Part shown: positions 50,701 to 63,220 of the stretch, piece by piece
How the letters are laid out: every line of letters starts with the position of its first letter
Position numbering within the stretch: position 1 is the stretch's first letter
NCBI RefSeq assembly: GCF_910596095.1
Contig: NC_056546.1
Coordinates: 16,082,425-16,146,424, forward strand
Length of the DNA: 64,000 bases
Direction of reading: 5' to 3'
Source of the DNA: Thunnus maccoyii
Taxonomy: Eukaryota > Chordata > Actinopteri > Scombriformes > Scombridae
The notes under the pieces: model-generated
What the model saw: the letters and a program-made list of their open reading frames with translations, nothing else
Told to the model about the DNA's origin: nothing
The model's database searches: none
Position numbers and translations under genes: made by a program

Positions 50701-53700
50701 AAAAGGAAACTTGGCTTAAAAGGTGCAGCAAGGCCATGCCCCTGGTTCTCCACAAATATGAACATACAGTATATCCTACGATGGTCAAACAAAGTGCTTT
50801 CCATGGCGAAAGCGAGAGGCCCATCCAGAGGACTCATTCACGTCCATGTTCAAAGTGAACGAGGGCAGTTTACAGAGGTTGATTGTAGGGAGGACATAGG
50901 ACACCTCATTACACCACTTGCTGACTCCATATAAATGTTTCATCCTGTGGATCCATGCTCGTCCTGCTGCAGAAACAATAGTGTGACTCTAAATAATGCA
51001 GAAGCAGCTAACAGTCATTATGAAGCCTCTGGTCTCAACAGGAGAGCATGGACGGTTCTCCAGTGAGTATTTTGTCTTTTTAAGACTGCTGATAAGACAA
51101 TCAGTGCATAAGAATTCAGTTAAATTAAGATGAAAGAGATAGGATTCAACATTTTGGGAAATACACTTGCCAGGGGTTAGATGAGAAGATTAATGCCACT
51201 CCTGTGTTTTTCCATCTCATATGGAAGCTAGCCTGGCTCTCACCAAAGTTAAAAATATCCCCACCAGCACCTCTAAATCTAACTAATTAACATATTGAAT
51301 ATAATTTGTTTAATCTTAACAGAACCAGGCTCGCTGTTTCTCCCTGCCTCTAGTGTTTATGCTAAACTAAGATAATCCCAGCTGTGCCTCCATAGTTAAC
51401 ACAGAGACATGAAAGTGGTTCAGTCTTTTTGTCTAACTCTCTGCAGTAGACATATTTTATATGATGTCCAACTATTTCTTTAAGACTATACAATGAGCAA
51501 TAGTAATAAAAGTAGTAATATGACTCAGTATGATGACTAAATATGATTCAGTTGATAATAAAACAAGTGGAAGAGTAATCATTTAAATTAATGCATTATG
51601 GACGTCGTATCCTGATTACTGTCGGTGTTTTTATTGTGCACATGTGGCAGACAGGGCAAGAAGTGAGCTGTATATAATGTACAAACGAACAGCAGCATGC
51701 CTAACAGTGGGCGAGAATTAAAATTTTTGTGCGTTTTTTAAGCCAAAAACAATAAACACCAACAAATTGCTCGCATTTTCCTCCTCATATTTTGTATTTC
51801 CTGCAGGATAACACTTCCAAGTTATGAAAAAATTATGTAAACTCAAGCTGGTGAAGAAAAAAAGCTCACTGTAAACCATATGAACCGCAATCTTAATCTT
51901 ATTCACAGTATTCAGGTTACAGTGTACATGTAAACATACTCAATGTCAACAGCTTCAACAAGAAGGATTTCGACTTCTGACTCCAGTCATTAATGAAATT
52001 ACTTTGCGGTAAAACTTTGGTATTATTCAGCTGCTGAAAGGGAGGAAAAGGGATGAAGAGATAATTTCAGAGTAGAAGAGGATGAATCAGAAACACCCTG
52101 CAGACATTCATGAGCTGAAGTGAAGAGGTCATCCCCAGTACCACTGGGGCCCATTCCTGCTAGGATAACAACAAAACTTATTCATAGTAACTCCTCACTC
52201 ACTCTGTCTGTTTACCTCGGCCTAACCTCGCCACAATCCCTTCCTCCATCAACCCCCCCCTCCCTCCTCCTCCTCATCTCCTACACACCTCCCTCTCTGC
52301 AAATTCCCCCTAAGAAGAGGCCTAGAGGTGGCTGATGGACCCACAGAATAATCTGTCTTCACTCATGCCATTAGCACTGATAACCAGACAGGACAAATGA
52401 GGAATTAGCACAATAAATCAAAGTGTTTGTGTCTGTTTGTGTAGACACCTCATTTTACCATCAATGTCTCTCTCCAAATATCGAACACTGTTACCTAACT
52501 TACGGCACACATGGTTGGTTTTAGCCAAACAGCTCCTAAATTAGCCTCTTAACTTTCCTTTAAAAAGTCACGTCTCAACCTTGCTCTGACCTGAGGAAGG
52601 AAATAGGGCTGTTTGAAATTCACTGTAGCCCATAACTCATAACATTTCGGGTTTCTAGCTGACATATTTATATCGGGACAATGTCAAGGCCTTTAAGTCC
52701 ATGCCTGATATCAATCTCGTAGTCTGACTTCCACAGTCCCTCACTGGCCATGAAATGGAAGGACATTAATCCTGGGTAACAGAAAAGCGGCTGTGGTCGG
52801 CAGCCAGTCGCACAGTGATTCACTGCTGACTAATTCTCAGTGAGGAGGTAGTAAACCAGCCTGCCAACCTGCCATCACTGATTTCCATACAAATTGTTGT
52901 GGAGTGAGACAGAGGATTTGTTAAAGATCCCCTCCAGACATGTTTAAGATGTATATAAAATACTTTACTTCGAATGATAATTTGTCTCTGATGTGTTTTT
53001 TCCACAAAAAAAGATCAATTATCTTGTTAAAATCCTTAAAATGGCATCTACCCCTTCTCCCTAATAAAAGAATCCCAGGATCTATAAATTTCTAAATATA
53101 TTTCATTTCAGAAGTTTAACTGCTGGACACAAGACGTCTCCTACTTCATTGTAAAGTCTGTTCTCAGTGTTTGTGCACTAGAGGCCTCAAGTTTCCACAT
53201 CACACTTGAGTAAGTTGAATATTGGACCAGAATTGGCCTCCAAACTATTTGTGATGTCACAAATCATGCTCATCGGCCCGCCCCATTAACTCAGATTTTT
53301 GATGAGCACAAAGAAACTTTCCACTTTCAACAGATGAATGTGAAAGCAGACTTTTAGTGTCAAACTCTGCACATACGTCATTCTACACGGCGAAGCTCAA
53401 ACATCCGACTGAAGGAACAAGAAGAAAAACACAGGTTTTAGAGTGGAGGGGGACTTTAAGGAGGAGAAGGAGGTGACATGTCCTCACACAGACGTGTTTG
53501 CTTACAAGTTTCTGGTGTGAAGCTCAAACACATCGACACTCGCATCCGACTGTGAGCTCATACATGTCTATGTATGTGCTGACGCTGTGCATAATATTAA
53601 GCCCAGCATCACCTTTGTCCCATATGGTGTTTGTTTGTGTGCCGACTTGAAGCTTAGAGCCAGAAACTGTCTCACAGCGGGAGGACATGTCAGCCTCCAC

Positions 53701-55649
53701 TTCCCCCCCTTCCTCCACTGCTCCACGCCCTCCCGGGTCTGCCCCTGTGTGGTCTCTTCCTCCCCTTCACATTCCTCACTTTACTTGTCCGTGCACTGCT
53801 CAATCTGGCAGAGCTGACGGACTGACGCTAAGTCAGCAGGTAGACAGCGGAGAGGCCTGCGTCCAGGCAAAATAACACCCAAACAAAGATAGACACATTG
53901 ATAGTAAGACAGACCATGAAAAGAGGCGAGGCAGCTGCACCAAATGGCAACTAAGAGACAATGTGTGTGTTGCCGGGGCACTGTTTCAATAAGCAACAAC
54001 CTCCAAACATTTGGAAAACCTACCGCTAACACTCTTGCAGTTTTAAATTTGAAAGGATAATTGTGTATTTTTTAAGAGGAAGGTGTTAATTTGTGGCAGA
54101 AACATAAAAATCAGTTAAACACTTCCCACATATATATTTGCTGTAACCCACAGTTTGGCATCTAAAGTAAGAAAAAAAATGTGAATAACCTGTTGTATCT
54201 CTTCAGAAAACTGTTATTACGTCTAAAACCCACACAGGGTTGTCATTTCCTCCAGCAGCCGGTGCTGTCAGGCATTTACAGCCCATGAGATCATGCTATA
54301 GGAGGCTGCATAGAGGTTTCCATTTATTGTTTCTGTGCAGCTATATGCAGCTTTAAAACACATCTGAGAAAGAGAACAAGAGAAGGGGAGCAATTAGACT
54401 TAATTACATGGTATACAGAGCTTTTTTTAACAAGCCTCGGTAAACATAACACTGTGTCGACAACAAAGGGGGCTGATTGGTAACGCTATCCTCTGAATCC
54501 CCACGGACAATATTTGGGGGAAACAAAACATCATCTTATGAGCCGTGTGGGCAGATGAGTTTGACAGTGATGAAAAAATAACAGATGGCGTTGTAACTGG
54601 CTTGCAATCGGTGAAGCTGGTCACTCTGCGGAAAGAAAAATCTCTTTAAAAATGAGGCCCATTCTTAAAAAGGAGGAAAGTGAAGGAAAATCATGTATGA
54701 CAGCAATTTAAACGTGTGAAAAGATATCAACATGTCATTCTTTGTTGTGCCAGGAAGTTTTATGCCTCTATGCTTTGCAACATCCAAGAAATTAGAAACT
54801 GACCATTTTATGACGGAGAAAATAATTGTCCAAATCTGTTGTTTGGATTAGAAGAACACACTTTTTTTTGGATAAAGGTAAAACAACTTTTGACATGATT
54901 GTAAGTAAATTTTGTAGTCAGTCCTGATGAAAAGTCAGAAGAAGAGGAGGAGGAGGAGGAGGGATGTTTAACCCTGTCAGCCTCTTGTTGTTGAGGGTTT
55001 ATGGTTTTCACACACTTCTCTCTAAGCGGCAAACAAATGTTGTTGGTTGTGTGACTCTACAGTGTCCCTAAAAACACAGTATGCTCTTATGACTTGTGGT
55101 AGCACTTCACTGTAATGTCTTGATGTCCTGTCATCACCAATAATATTCCTATTTACAGCTATTTACATGCTGTTGTAGGATAACTGGTAACTTTCTGGAC
55201 TTCATATTGATATTGCAAATTGAAACTTGTATTAGGACTATTACCACTAATACTGCTTCATGTAAATGTCTCATAATATCAGAGGTGACAGTTCATTGAC
55301 TGGACTGAGGTTACATACCGACAGCTTTAATGATAAATCCCTTTGGTGACCTCAGAGCTCTGCGCATCCATGCTTCTCTCAGCACCTCCAGGTTGTTTGC
55401 GTTCCCTTGAATGAAAAGCACAAAATTTTCCATCCATCCCTGAAAGTACACTTCAGCTATGGCCTTAACGAGTCTTTTATTCCAAAAACTACGCGAATTT
55501 TGTGCCTTGAAGTCCGCAAAAATCTCCTGGCCACTCGTAGTGTTGGCGTTGAGCTTCCCTCCGCCGGCGCGCAAACTCTCCTCGTCCGGCCCGAAGACCA
55601 CTGCGAGCGAAGCGGCGGAGAGTTGAACAACCCGCTGCTGGTGAGACAT
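35762..55649 (-). CDS. stox1: Storkhead-box protein 1, complete (4 coding exons, about 1110 aa)
   Basis: STOX1 is a winged-helix DNA-binding protein related to FOX factors, found in nucleus and cytoplasm and linked in mammals to trophoblast and cell-cycle regulation (family knowledge). Minus-strand coding exons are 55319-55649, 39440-39592, 36618-39312 and 35762-35915, all GT-AG with matching phases. Exon 1 (starts [15 protein letters not shown]) carries the N-terminal [20 protein letters not shown] block. The winged helix spans residues 112-200 across exons 2-3 ([33 protein letters not shown]). Then come [16 protein letters not shown], the conserved [18 protein letters not shown] region, basic and acidic tracts, GDSGIDSPR at the exon 3-4 junction and the C-terminus LQLTPVMNV. 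These match STOX1, not STOX2. It is longer than human STOX1 (989 aa), mainly in the low-complexity middle. Intron 1 is about 15.7 kb. Confidence 0.95.
42978..43353. mobile_element. MITE-like element with TTAA borders
   Basis: TTAAAGGGGCATTCC at the left and ATTACCCCTTTAA at the right form short inverted termini (AGGGGCATT versus AGGGGTAAT) flanked by TTAA. About 376 bp with no coding capacity. TTAA targets are typical of piggyBac-type elements; that assignment is inference. Confidence 0.6.
47632..47923 (-). mobile_element. tRNA-derived SINE
   Basis: Read on the minus strand the head has GTGGCTCTGG-TTAGAGCGG (A-box-like) and GGTTCAATCCC (B box, plus-strand positions 47858-47868), as in RNA polymerase III promoters of tRNA SINEs. 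The body includes the common fish word AAGTGTCCCTGGCC. It lies in the same orientation as stox1. Confidence 0.75.
48130..48530 (+). mobile_element. LINE reverse-transcriptase remnant
   Basis: The plus-strand frame around 48276 reads [20 protein letters not shown], a degraded form of the RT motif of non-LTR retrotransposons (FVDLSKAFDTVDH type). It is followed, after a frameshift, by GKGVPQGSI, the next conserved RT motif. Stops and frameshifts make it non-functional. Confidence 0.8.
51131..51483. mobile_element. Teleost MITE-like repeat with TTAAAGAAATAGTT ends
   Basis: The left end contains GAGATAGGATTCAACATTTTG and the right end GTCCAACTATTTCTTTAA, whose reverse complement TTAAAGAAATAGTTGGAC matches the left ends of the related copies near 58.7 and 59.1 kb. 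The interior has ATATGGAAGCTAGCCTGGC and AGCACCTCTAAATCTAAC, words I recognise from a very common percomorph repeat. Confidence 0.7.
52921..53459. mobile_element. Intact MITE-like element with TTAA borders
   Basis: TTAA (52921-52924) then AGATCCCCTCC at the left, and GGAGGGGGACT then TTAA (53456-53459) at the right. Inverted termini match at 9 of 11 positions. Non-coding. The same family is split at 26.1-27.4 kb. TTAA duplication suggests a piggyBac-like mover (inference). Confidence 0.75.
54939..54963. repeat. (GGA)n simple repeat
   Basis: AGAAGAGGAGGAGGAGGAGG tract. Confidence 0.9.
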
Positions 55650-55654
55650 TTCAT
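55457..55654 (-). other. Overlapping out-of-frame ORF at the stox1 start
   Basis: An ATG at 55654 precedes the stox1 ATG (55649) by 5 nt in ATGAAATG and opens a different frame of 65 codons inside exon 1. Its context is weak (C at -3), whereas the stox1 ATG has G at -3. Leaky scanning would therefore still reach stox1. Coding value of the short frame is unproven. Confidence 0.5.
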
Positions 55655-55930
55655 ACGCCTTTATCGGCTCCAGAAGGGAGCTATCATGCTAGAAATGAAA
55701 ATGCACTTGTTATAAGGCAGGTTTCCCCTCTGAAAATCCAGGTAAACGCCGGGATTTGCCACGCATTCCTCCAGTGAGCGTCTGAATCCTGCAGCGAGGG
55801 AACCAGAGGCGCAGAGGACGACCGACTGGTTTCCCTCGGCTTCCAGGGAAACCAGTGACGGTGGCAGAGAGGAGGAGGGCTCATCAGCCTGATGCTGCTG
55901 CCGGGACACACAGGTAGACCTCCCACTGAC
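55650..55930 (-). promoter_or_regulatory. stox1: stox1 5'UTR and proximal promoter region
   Basis: CpG content is raised from about 55550 to 55870, spanning the start of exon 1 and its upstream flank. No TATA box is evident. The start of transcription is not determinable. Confidence 0.45.
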
Positions 55931-55937
55931 TGCTCAC

Positions 55938-55939
<2 letters not shown>

Positions 55940-56006
<67 letters not shown>

Positions 56007-56013
56007 TGTGTGT
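55940..56013. repeat. (GT)n microsatellite
   Basis: About 37 units with two GTAT interruptions near the right end, roughly 290 bp upstream of the stox1 start codon. Confidence 0.95.
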
Positions 56014-58730
56014 ATGAAACCTGCCTTACAGGTGTTGTTTCATTTCACTCCTTAAAAGAAATCACAATACTATGACAGCTTGCTTTTAAGGTTCAAGGAG
56101 GACATCCTCTCTTTTCTTGCCTGCATAGACATCAAAGCTCAGGGTCTGTTACTGAACAGGATCCCCGGGGCTGGCAGTGAGCCAGTGCCTTGCTCAAGGG
56201 CACTTCAGAAATACTATACAAGGACTAGGTTTCTCTAGGTAAAGCTGATTTTTGTTTTTAGTTTTTATGTCTGCTTTATTATTTGATTTTTTTTAGCTGT
56301 TTGGATTGTCATTTGTCATAAAAATCAAACACGAGCACAAATATTGTTCATAACTATGAGGAAAGGTCTAAATTAGGACCAGCAACAAGGATGGCACGTA
56401 AAATACTTTGGTTCCTGAAAAAATAAATCTAATCACCATTAGAAGAGAGGAGCTGACTGCACCAACAAAGCTTGAAAGTAGCTTTTGTTGCAGGGTTTAG
56501 CACGAATTCCTGTGAGAACTATTTATTTGTGTCTCATCATTACATGTTTCTGCAACAGTTGAATCTTTTAACGCAGAGCCAACCGCTTTGTGTGGTAAAC
56601 AGTCAGGGAGAAAAAATTTACTCTCTCGTATCATATTTTCACAACAGAAACTTGAAATATTGTATTTCACAACAACAACTTAACAAGAGAAAATGGTTGT
56701 TCAATAAAAGTGACTGAGCCTCTGCCACAGGAAACATAATGCCACTAAAATGAGAACCATATCCCCATGAGCTCTCAAAAGAGGGACCCCATTAGGCTCT
56801 GCTTTTACTGACGCTGTAACGGGCAGACTCTGAAGCATGGACAGACAGACACCTCATATATCACAGCCTCAGAAAGCCTGTGGCTTTAGTTTCAGGAGCA
56901 CTCAGGCCCCTGAGAGGCCGGGGGCCAGTCTGCCTCAGTGTGGTATTAGAGCCCGTGCGGGAACAGGATATTGCGCTTCCCCTGTACATGAAAAGAATAC
57001 ATCACCTCAGCCTACACAGGGTGAATTATGTGCAGTCTGTTCTGGAGAAGCAGAGCTGAGTCGAGTGGAGTTGGAAAGAAAAAGCAAAGACTTGCAAAGA
57101 TTTTGTGTGGTGTAAAAGATTTTCAGTCATTTCATAGGAAATGATTTGCAGAGATTCTGTGTGGTTTATGATTCTTGAAAAGCTTCTGAAAGCAATTTTG
57201 CCCCCGTTCAGACCAATTTTTACTTGTAGTAAAACTTGTAACTTCTTAAACCTTGCTGTCACAAGTCAGTACAAACTCTGTACTCTGTAACTGTACAGTC
57301 AAACCCACACAACCTTATTTAAATTCCAATCAGTCCCAAAGTTTCCTAAAATACCAAATCTGTCAGGCTGAATTTGGGTGAAATGTGTGTGAAATGATGC
57401 ACAGTACATCTAGAATATTTTCATTTGGTGGAACAATGCAGGCACAAAAACATGAAGTCTTTAGTTTGATAGATTCACTCATTGAAGAACTGAAAGAAGA
57501 TGATGCAAAATATATAGACAGTGACCTTAAAGCTAATAAAACTACCTAAAAAACTTGTTTTTGAGTAGTAAACTTCTATCTATTACTCTTCACACATAAA
57601 ATAAAACAAAACTAGTCATTTTGTCAACACTTGGGGACTTTTCCCTAAAATCTTGAACCCTAGCTCTAAAGAACTAGAGATATAAGATATGAAATAAAAT
57701 CCTAACATGTTTGGCTTTAGATATCTTTTAGGAAAAACAAGACTTCACACACAGGATGAAGCATTTGTGGTATTATGCACTTACATATACAAACACATAA
57801 AAACCATTTTCAGCACTATTTGCATAACATGGAAGTTTGCTTAAATGCTCCCATTGTTTGATACCATTAACTTCCTCCAGATAAAGATATTGGCGCACAC
57901 TTTGTTTTATTTGAGCACGGACAATGGGACTTGACCCGCCGGCCAGACCCTCATTCAAAATCTGAGGGGTTCTTTCTTCCAAATGTTTAGTCTGCTGGTG
58001 GGACTGATTATCAAGAAGCAAAGTTCACCAAGTTACCATAATTACATGAAATCCTGCACTCCAGCCCTTGATTTTTCAATTAGCATACATATCTCTCCCT
58101 CTCTCTGTGCACTGAAGCAATTTCAGACAAGTATCAGGTGTCTCTGAAGGGCCAACGACCTCGTCGTGATCACAATGTATATTTTAAATATGATAATTTT
58201 CAATGAACCATGATCCTGAACCTAAAGTTTGACTCAAAACTGAAACATCTGGTCCTGCTATAAGATCTTGGCTCTCGGGACATTTTCTGACTAAAGTGCC
58301 CCCAGAAGGCTTCCCCTTCACCTCCGTGCCAAGAATAAATATGACCCAAATCATCCCTAAACCTCAGCAGAATTCCTGCACACGAGCCAGCATGTATATT
58401 ACCACAGCATCAATAGGAGAGTATATCACCTCTCTGTTAGCTTTGGATGGCACTGAGGAATTTAAATCTGAGTTGTCACAGAGAGGAAACAGAAAGGGTC
58501 AGCGCCACCTCATATGGTGGAGGTCAGAGGTCATTAGAGGGTCCAGTATAGGCCATTTAATCAGCGGCCTGTCAATATGGTATTACAGAAAAGATATGGA
58601 TTAAGACATTTAAGGGAAATGAGGCTACAGAGCTGTGGTTGACTGTTATTGTGTATTGATTTGGAAGTGGTATTTGTCATCAACACGCATTTGCTTGCCT
58701 AAATCCCTCCAGGAGGTGTTTTAAGAAATA
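56014..58730. other. Upstream intergenic DNA of stox1
   Basis: No gene recognised. Near 56180-56210 the phrase TGCTCAAGGGCACTTCAG is a word found in teleost SINE-type repeats, so a degenerate repeat may lie here. Confidence 0.45.
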
Positions 58731-59340
58731 GTTTGACATGTTAAATCAGTGGTTCTCAACTTATTTTGGGGCAAACGCCTCCTTAAGTCAGGTTGAAACA
58801 GCTCACAAAATTAGCTCAAACACAATATATTTTGTTTGTTTAATCAATGTAAAAATCATAGTGTAAAAACAACAATTTGCAGTTTTATGAGGGGTGTTGT
58901 GCCAACAGGCTATTGCTTTGTTTTCAGTCTTTGTGCTAAGCTAAGCTAAGCTAACCTGTAGCTGGCTGTAGCTATTTAGCAGGAAGACGTGAGGTATTTA
59001 CTTCAGTGTTGGTTTACAAAATTTAGTTAAGATAATTGTGTGTTGCAATTATCAGAGCATTGCCTTAAAGGAATAGTTTGATATTTTTGGAAATATGCCC
59101 TCTCTGCTGTGAGAAATGAAAAGATCAATACCACTCTAGAGCTTGGAGGCAATTAGCTTAGCTTAGCAGCAGGGGTAGCAAGGTAGAAACAGATAACCTG
59201 GCTCTGTCCAGATTGAACAAATGAGATATAATGTATAAATTAGATTTTGATGTTTTTTAAACTTTGGCTTCAGTCTTTATGCTAAACCAGGTGTGGTTTT
59301 AGCCCATTAGTTAGAGCTGAGGATGGACTCACCCAAAACA
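58731..59340. mobile_element. Two adjacent copies of the TTAAAGAAATAGTT repeat family
   Basis: Copy A starts TTAAGAAATAGTTTGACAT at 58731 and includes AGTGTAAAAACAACAATTTG and GCTAAGCTAAGCTAAGC. Copy B starts TTAAAGGAATAGTTTGATAT at 59065 and includes AGATCAATACCACTCTAGAG and ATAACCTGGCTCTGTCC. Both share words with the 51-kb copy. Right ends are not clear. Confidence 0.65.
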
Positions 59341-62130
59341 AACACATCCAGGTGAAACTCAGCCAAGGCGGTTGATGTTTAATATGACAGCAAAGACATT
59401 TTTCATGGAAAAAAAATCTAGGCTAATTCATTCATCAACCCTGCTTGTTAAGATCTTTTTTTCATCCATGTCAGAGTGTTTTTAATCTTTATGCCAGAGT
59501 GAACATGTCCCAGCATCAGTCCTGGTACTCTGTTATTACAGTTTCATTATTTCAGCACGCTGCCATCGCAGCCGAGATCAAAGATGGAGCGGGCTGGTTT
59601 GTATTCAGTCTCTGCAGCTTGTATTGACATTTAAGACAGTAACGTATGCACGCTCAAGTGCTTCAGAGCACAAATCAATGCACATCTTAAGTGAAACCTG
59701 CAGGAGTGACTCACTTCACAGAGTCAGTAGGCAGCCAGACAAACATAATGATAGTGTTTTTGCCATAAAACATGATTACTTAAGTCGGGACTATAATTGG
59801 GTCATGTTGTTTTAATAAGTCTAGGACTGAGAGGGCATCCAGCAAAGCACTTAGTCTACAGAGGAGGAGGATAGCTTTTACCTTCTGAGCTTCTTAAGAC
59901 ATTTTAACAAAGAGAAAAAGAGTAAAGACAGTTACTTTTAGCACTTTGTAGTATGTTAGACAGTGGTGAGTGATGGTTTACACCCACATCCCTATATACC
60001 ACACACATACACACACACACACTGAAAAGACCCTGTGGACATGCTGAAGATCACAGCCATGTGAGAGATGTCTACAGCTGCACTTTGAGGTTGTGTGAGA
60101 GTGCAGGAGGGTCGGTTGGTTTAGTCTCGCCTTTCTGCCACACTTTGTGCCATGTTTGTGCACTGAGGCACCACCGTTCGGGTACGAGCTGCTGAGTTCA
60201 CAGGTGCAACCTGCCCTCATCAAACACTGACCTCTGTAAAGCCATAACAGCATCTCTTTTTGTTACTGAGTAGCTCTCAGTGTTCCCGAGTGATAGATTT
60301 CCCACAGTTTTAAGTAGAGGAACAGACAAAATATTACAAAAAAGGTTGGTTAAGGCTTCTGGATGAATAATATGTTTTCCATGTGCACCATATTAACATT
60401 TGCTAATAGCAGGGCTTAACACAAAGTACAGCTGAGGCCGATGGGAATGGCATGTATTTGCTCTTAATTGAAGAATACAGTTTTTGGTGCTTAATGAAAA
60501 GAGAAGATCACTTTAGTTTTTACAATTCATCCTCAGGGGACATGAATGTCTGTATAAAATTTCCTGCCAATCCATCCAATAGTTGTTGAGATATTTCAGT
60601 CTAGAAATGCCAAAATATTGACTGGTTTTAGCTTTTTGATTGTGATAATTTGCAGCTTTTTATATCACTGTCAATTATGTTTCTTTGGGTTTTAGACTTT
60701 GACTGGTAAGAACAATCACTACTTTTTTTTTCACTACTTTCCCACATTTTGGGGACTAAATGATCAATGAATCAAAAAAAAAATTAACAGAGTAGCTGAA
60801 ATTAAAACAAACTCACAGCAAATGCAATATTTTTATAAGAATTATATTATCTTTTTTTTAGAATCTTGTGAGTTGAATAAACATTCAAACTTCCTGATAT
60901 TGAGTTGAAGCCCTCTCAACATACTCTGCATTGCAGAGGAAGATGATTGAAAGCTCCTGAACAGCTACTAAATGGACCTTGTGGTGAAATTTTGTCAACT
61001 ACTGTTTCCAGGATCAAATGCTACTTTCAATCTCAATGCATGCAGTGGTCTCAAAATTTAACAATAATTCACATAATTGACTGCTTCTCTTTATTTACAA
61101 CTTATCAGGAATATCAGTGAAAAGAATTCATCTCATCTGTGTACCTGATAAAAAAACACACCAGGTGTCCCCCACATTTTTTTTGCATTCAGCTCATGTG
61201 CACCAGCTTCTTGGCTTTCAACCTCTTTTCTAAACGCGGCTTAAATCAGTTGCCAACAACTGATTGGCAGACTTCACCAACATCAAGGTTTATTCCAGTC
61301 TGTGATGTGTCACCTGTCACCAAATTAACATCCAGGCAGCCCCTAACTGTATTAAATCAGGATCTCAGTGGCCGGAGCTTTGAACTGAAGAAGCAGAGCC
61401 TGAAAGCCTCTGTGGTAATGTAACATCAAAGACGTGTGCAGCATATGAGCTTCATTAGAGGAGCGCACCGCCAGTAGAGGGAAGAAAAAAAACAACCTAC
61501 TGTTATTGAGCCAAAGAAGGATACATGAAGTAACACATACCTTCTTATAACACACAGATATACGTACATGTACAAAGACACAGAGGACACCATTGTTAGG
61601 AGGAGCATGCTTCCACTGTTCCCAGCGACCCCAGCTTCAAGGTGATGTAAAGCATGCAGGAAATGCCTCACGGTGACTTCCTGGCCTGTTTTAATGCTTT
61701 TGAGAGGGAAAGAAATGCAGGAAGGAGAGCTGGAGGACGCAGGAGGTAAAAAGGTTTGTCTAAAGAAAAATGCTGGTCCTTTTTGATCTTTACTATTGCA
61801 GTGGATATTTTGCCCATTGGTCATTCACAAAAATCTTTTGTGTCCTGTAAAACCAGTCAGACTGAAGATCACCAAAAAGATATTTTATTATACATACTGT
61901 GCTTTGTTGTGTTTTTTATTTATGAATGGTTTCTGTGGCTGACAGAAAATAACATTGTTGGTGTAGTCCACTATGAATCATCATTATGAACAGCACAATG
62001 TCTTTAGCAGTCAGGCTAACTTAGACTTAGCCAGAATCTTGCAGCGAGGGAACTGATAAAGTATTCCACCTTAAATGATAAGGCTGGCATTATTTATCTT
62101 ATTGCCAACAAATCTCATGAAAAGACCAAA
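59341..62130. other. Intergenic DNA, no gene recognised
   Basis: AT-rich with a short CA tract near 60000-60022. Reading frames show no family resemblance. Confidence 0.5.
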
Positions 62131-62470
62131 ACCACCAACGTGTTTGTCCATCGCTCAGTACTTCCTGCTAATCCCACTTCTGGGGCACCAGATCCCTACC
62201 CGTGTGTGGCACTCTCTAAGCTCATTGGTTCCTACTGAAGATATAAACCTTTAAAAACAGGTCAAAAATATATACTTCCATTTTTAAAAAAGGTTAAATA
62301 ATTTCTAAAGCAGCTGGGAACTGTAGTTTTAAGCAAACGTTACTCAAACACAAGTAAACAGTGTATTTGCTGGGGACTATTTTCAACCTCGGATTAATTC
62401 ACATTTGGTGCATTTGTAGTATTCACAGTATTTACTGCAGCAAGGATCAACTCAAAATAAACTACAGTTT
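62131..62470. repeat. Probable dispersed teleost repeat
   Basis: CTCATTGGTTCCTACTGAAG, AAATATATACTTCCATTTTT and CATTTGGTGCATTTGTAGT occur in an order I associate with a common fish repeat. Boundaries and class are uncertain. Confidence 0.35.
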
Positions 62471-63139
62471 TTACAGTTTTTAACACGTTATTGAGTGCAA
62501 CACTGTGACTCACTGATGTGTTGTTAATTGTTTTTTGACAACAATGGAGATCTACAAGAGGAATAAGCTACATCAGGTTTTGGATACACAGGGAATACTT
62601 ATTATTCATCAATTCATTGTTGGTTTTGTGGGTTTTGTTGACAATACAATTGACAAAAACTAATACGTTTTCATTTTAAATTGTATAACCTTTGCTACAT
62701 TTACACCTAGTGTCCATACTATGTTTTTGAACCCCTAAAACAGAGACTTTTGAAAATGCTGCTGACCTCATTTCAGTTTGAAAACTCCAGGATTGCATTT
62801 ATATCCTTCAAAAAGTTACAAAAGCAGCAAAAAGTTCTCATGTGGGTATACTGTCATCTAAGTGATAGTATATGTGGGTGTTAATGGAGACATTGTAGGA
62901 CTACAAAGTAAAGTAAAACTCCATAAGGTTTACAAGAGGATAGAAACTTATCATAGTGTGTTGTCATGAATTTAACATTTATCTTCAAAGAGCGGAAGTT
63001 TGGATTCAGATGTTCCTCATTTGTTAAGATATTTAAATTGGTTTGAGCTCTTGCCCTGCTGACCCTGCACACCTGCAGCTCTACAACTGACTGGTAGTTA
63101 TTGTACCAGCTGGCCTGAATGGAAACGTTTCCTGTGTTT

Positions 63140-63220
<81 letters not shown>

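Larger units (their letters stand above)
39593..55318 (-). other. stox1: stox1 intron 1 (15.7 kb, repeat-rich)
   Basis: Runs from the exon 1 donor (GTCG|GTATGT) to the exon 2 acceptor (GTTTCAG). It contains three MITE-like elements, a tRNA-derived SINE and a LINE reverse-transcriptase remnant, each listed separately. Stretches 39.6-42.9, 43.4-47.6, 48.5-51.1, 51.5-52.9 and 53.5-55.3 kb show no recognisable gene. Open frames at 49196-49708 and 50527-50934 have no family resemblance. Confidence 0.8.

Noticed and set aside
50527..50934. 135-codon plus-strand frame in stox1 intron 1
   Set aside because: No recognisable domain, no splice context, and opposite strand to the host gene; probably chance, though it could overlap a conserved non-coding element.
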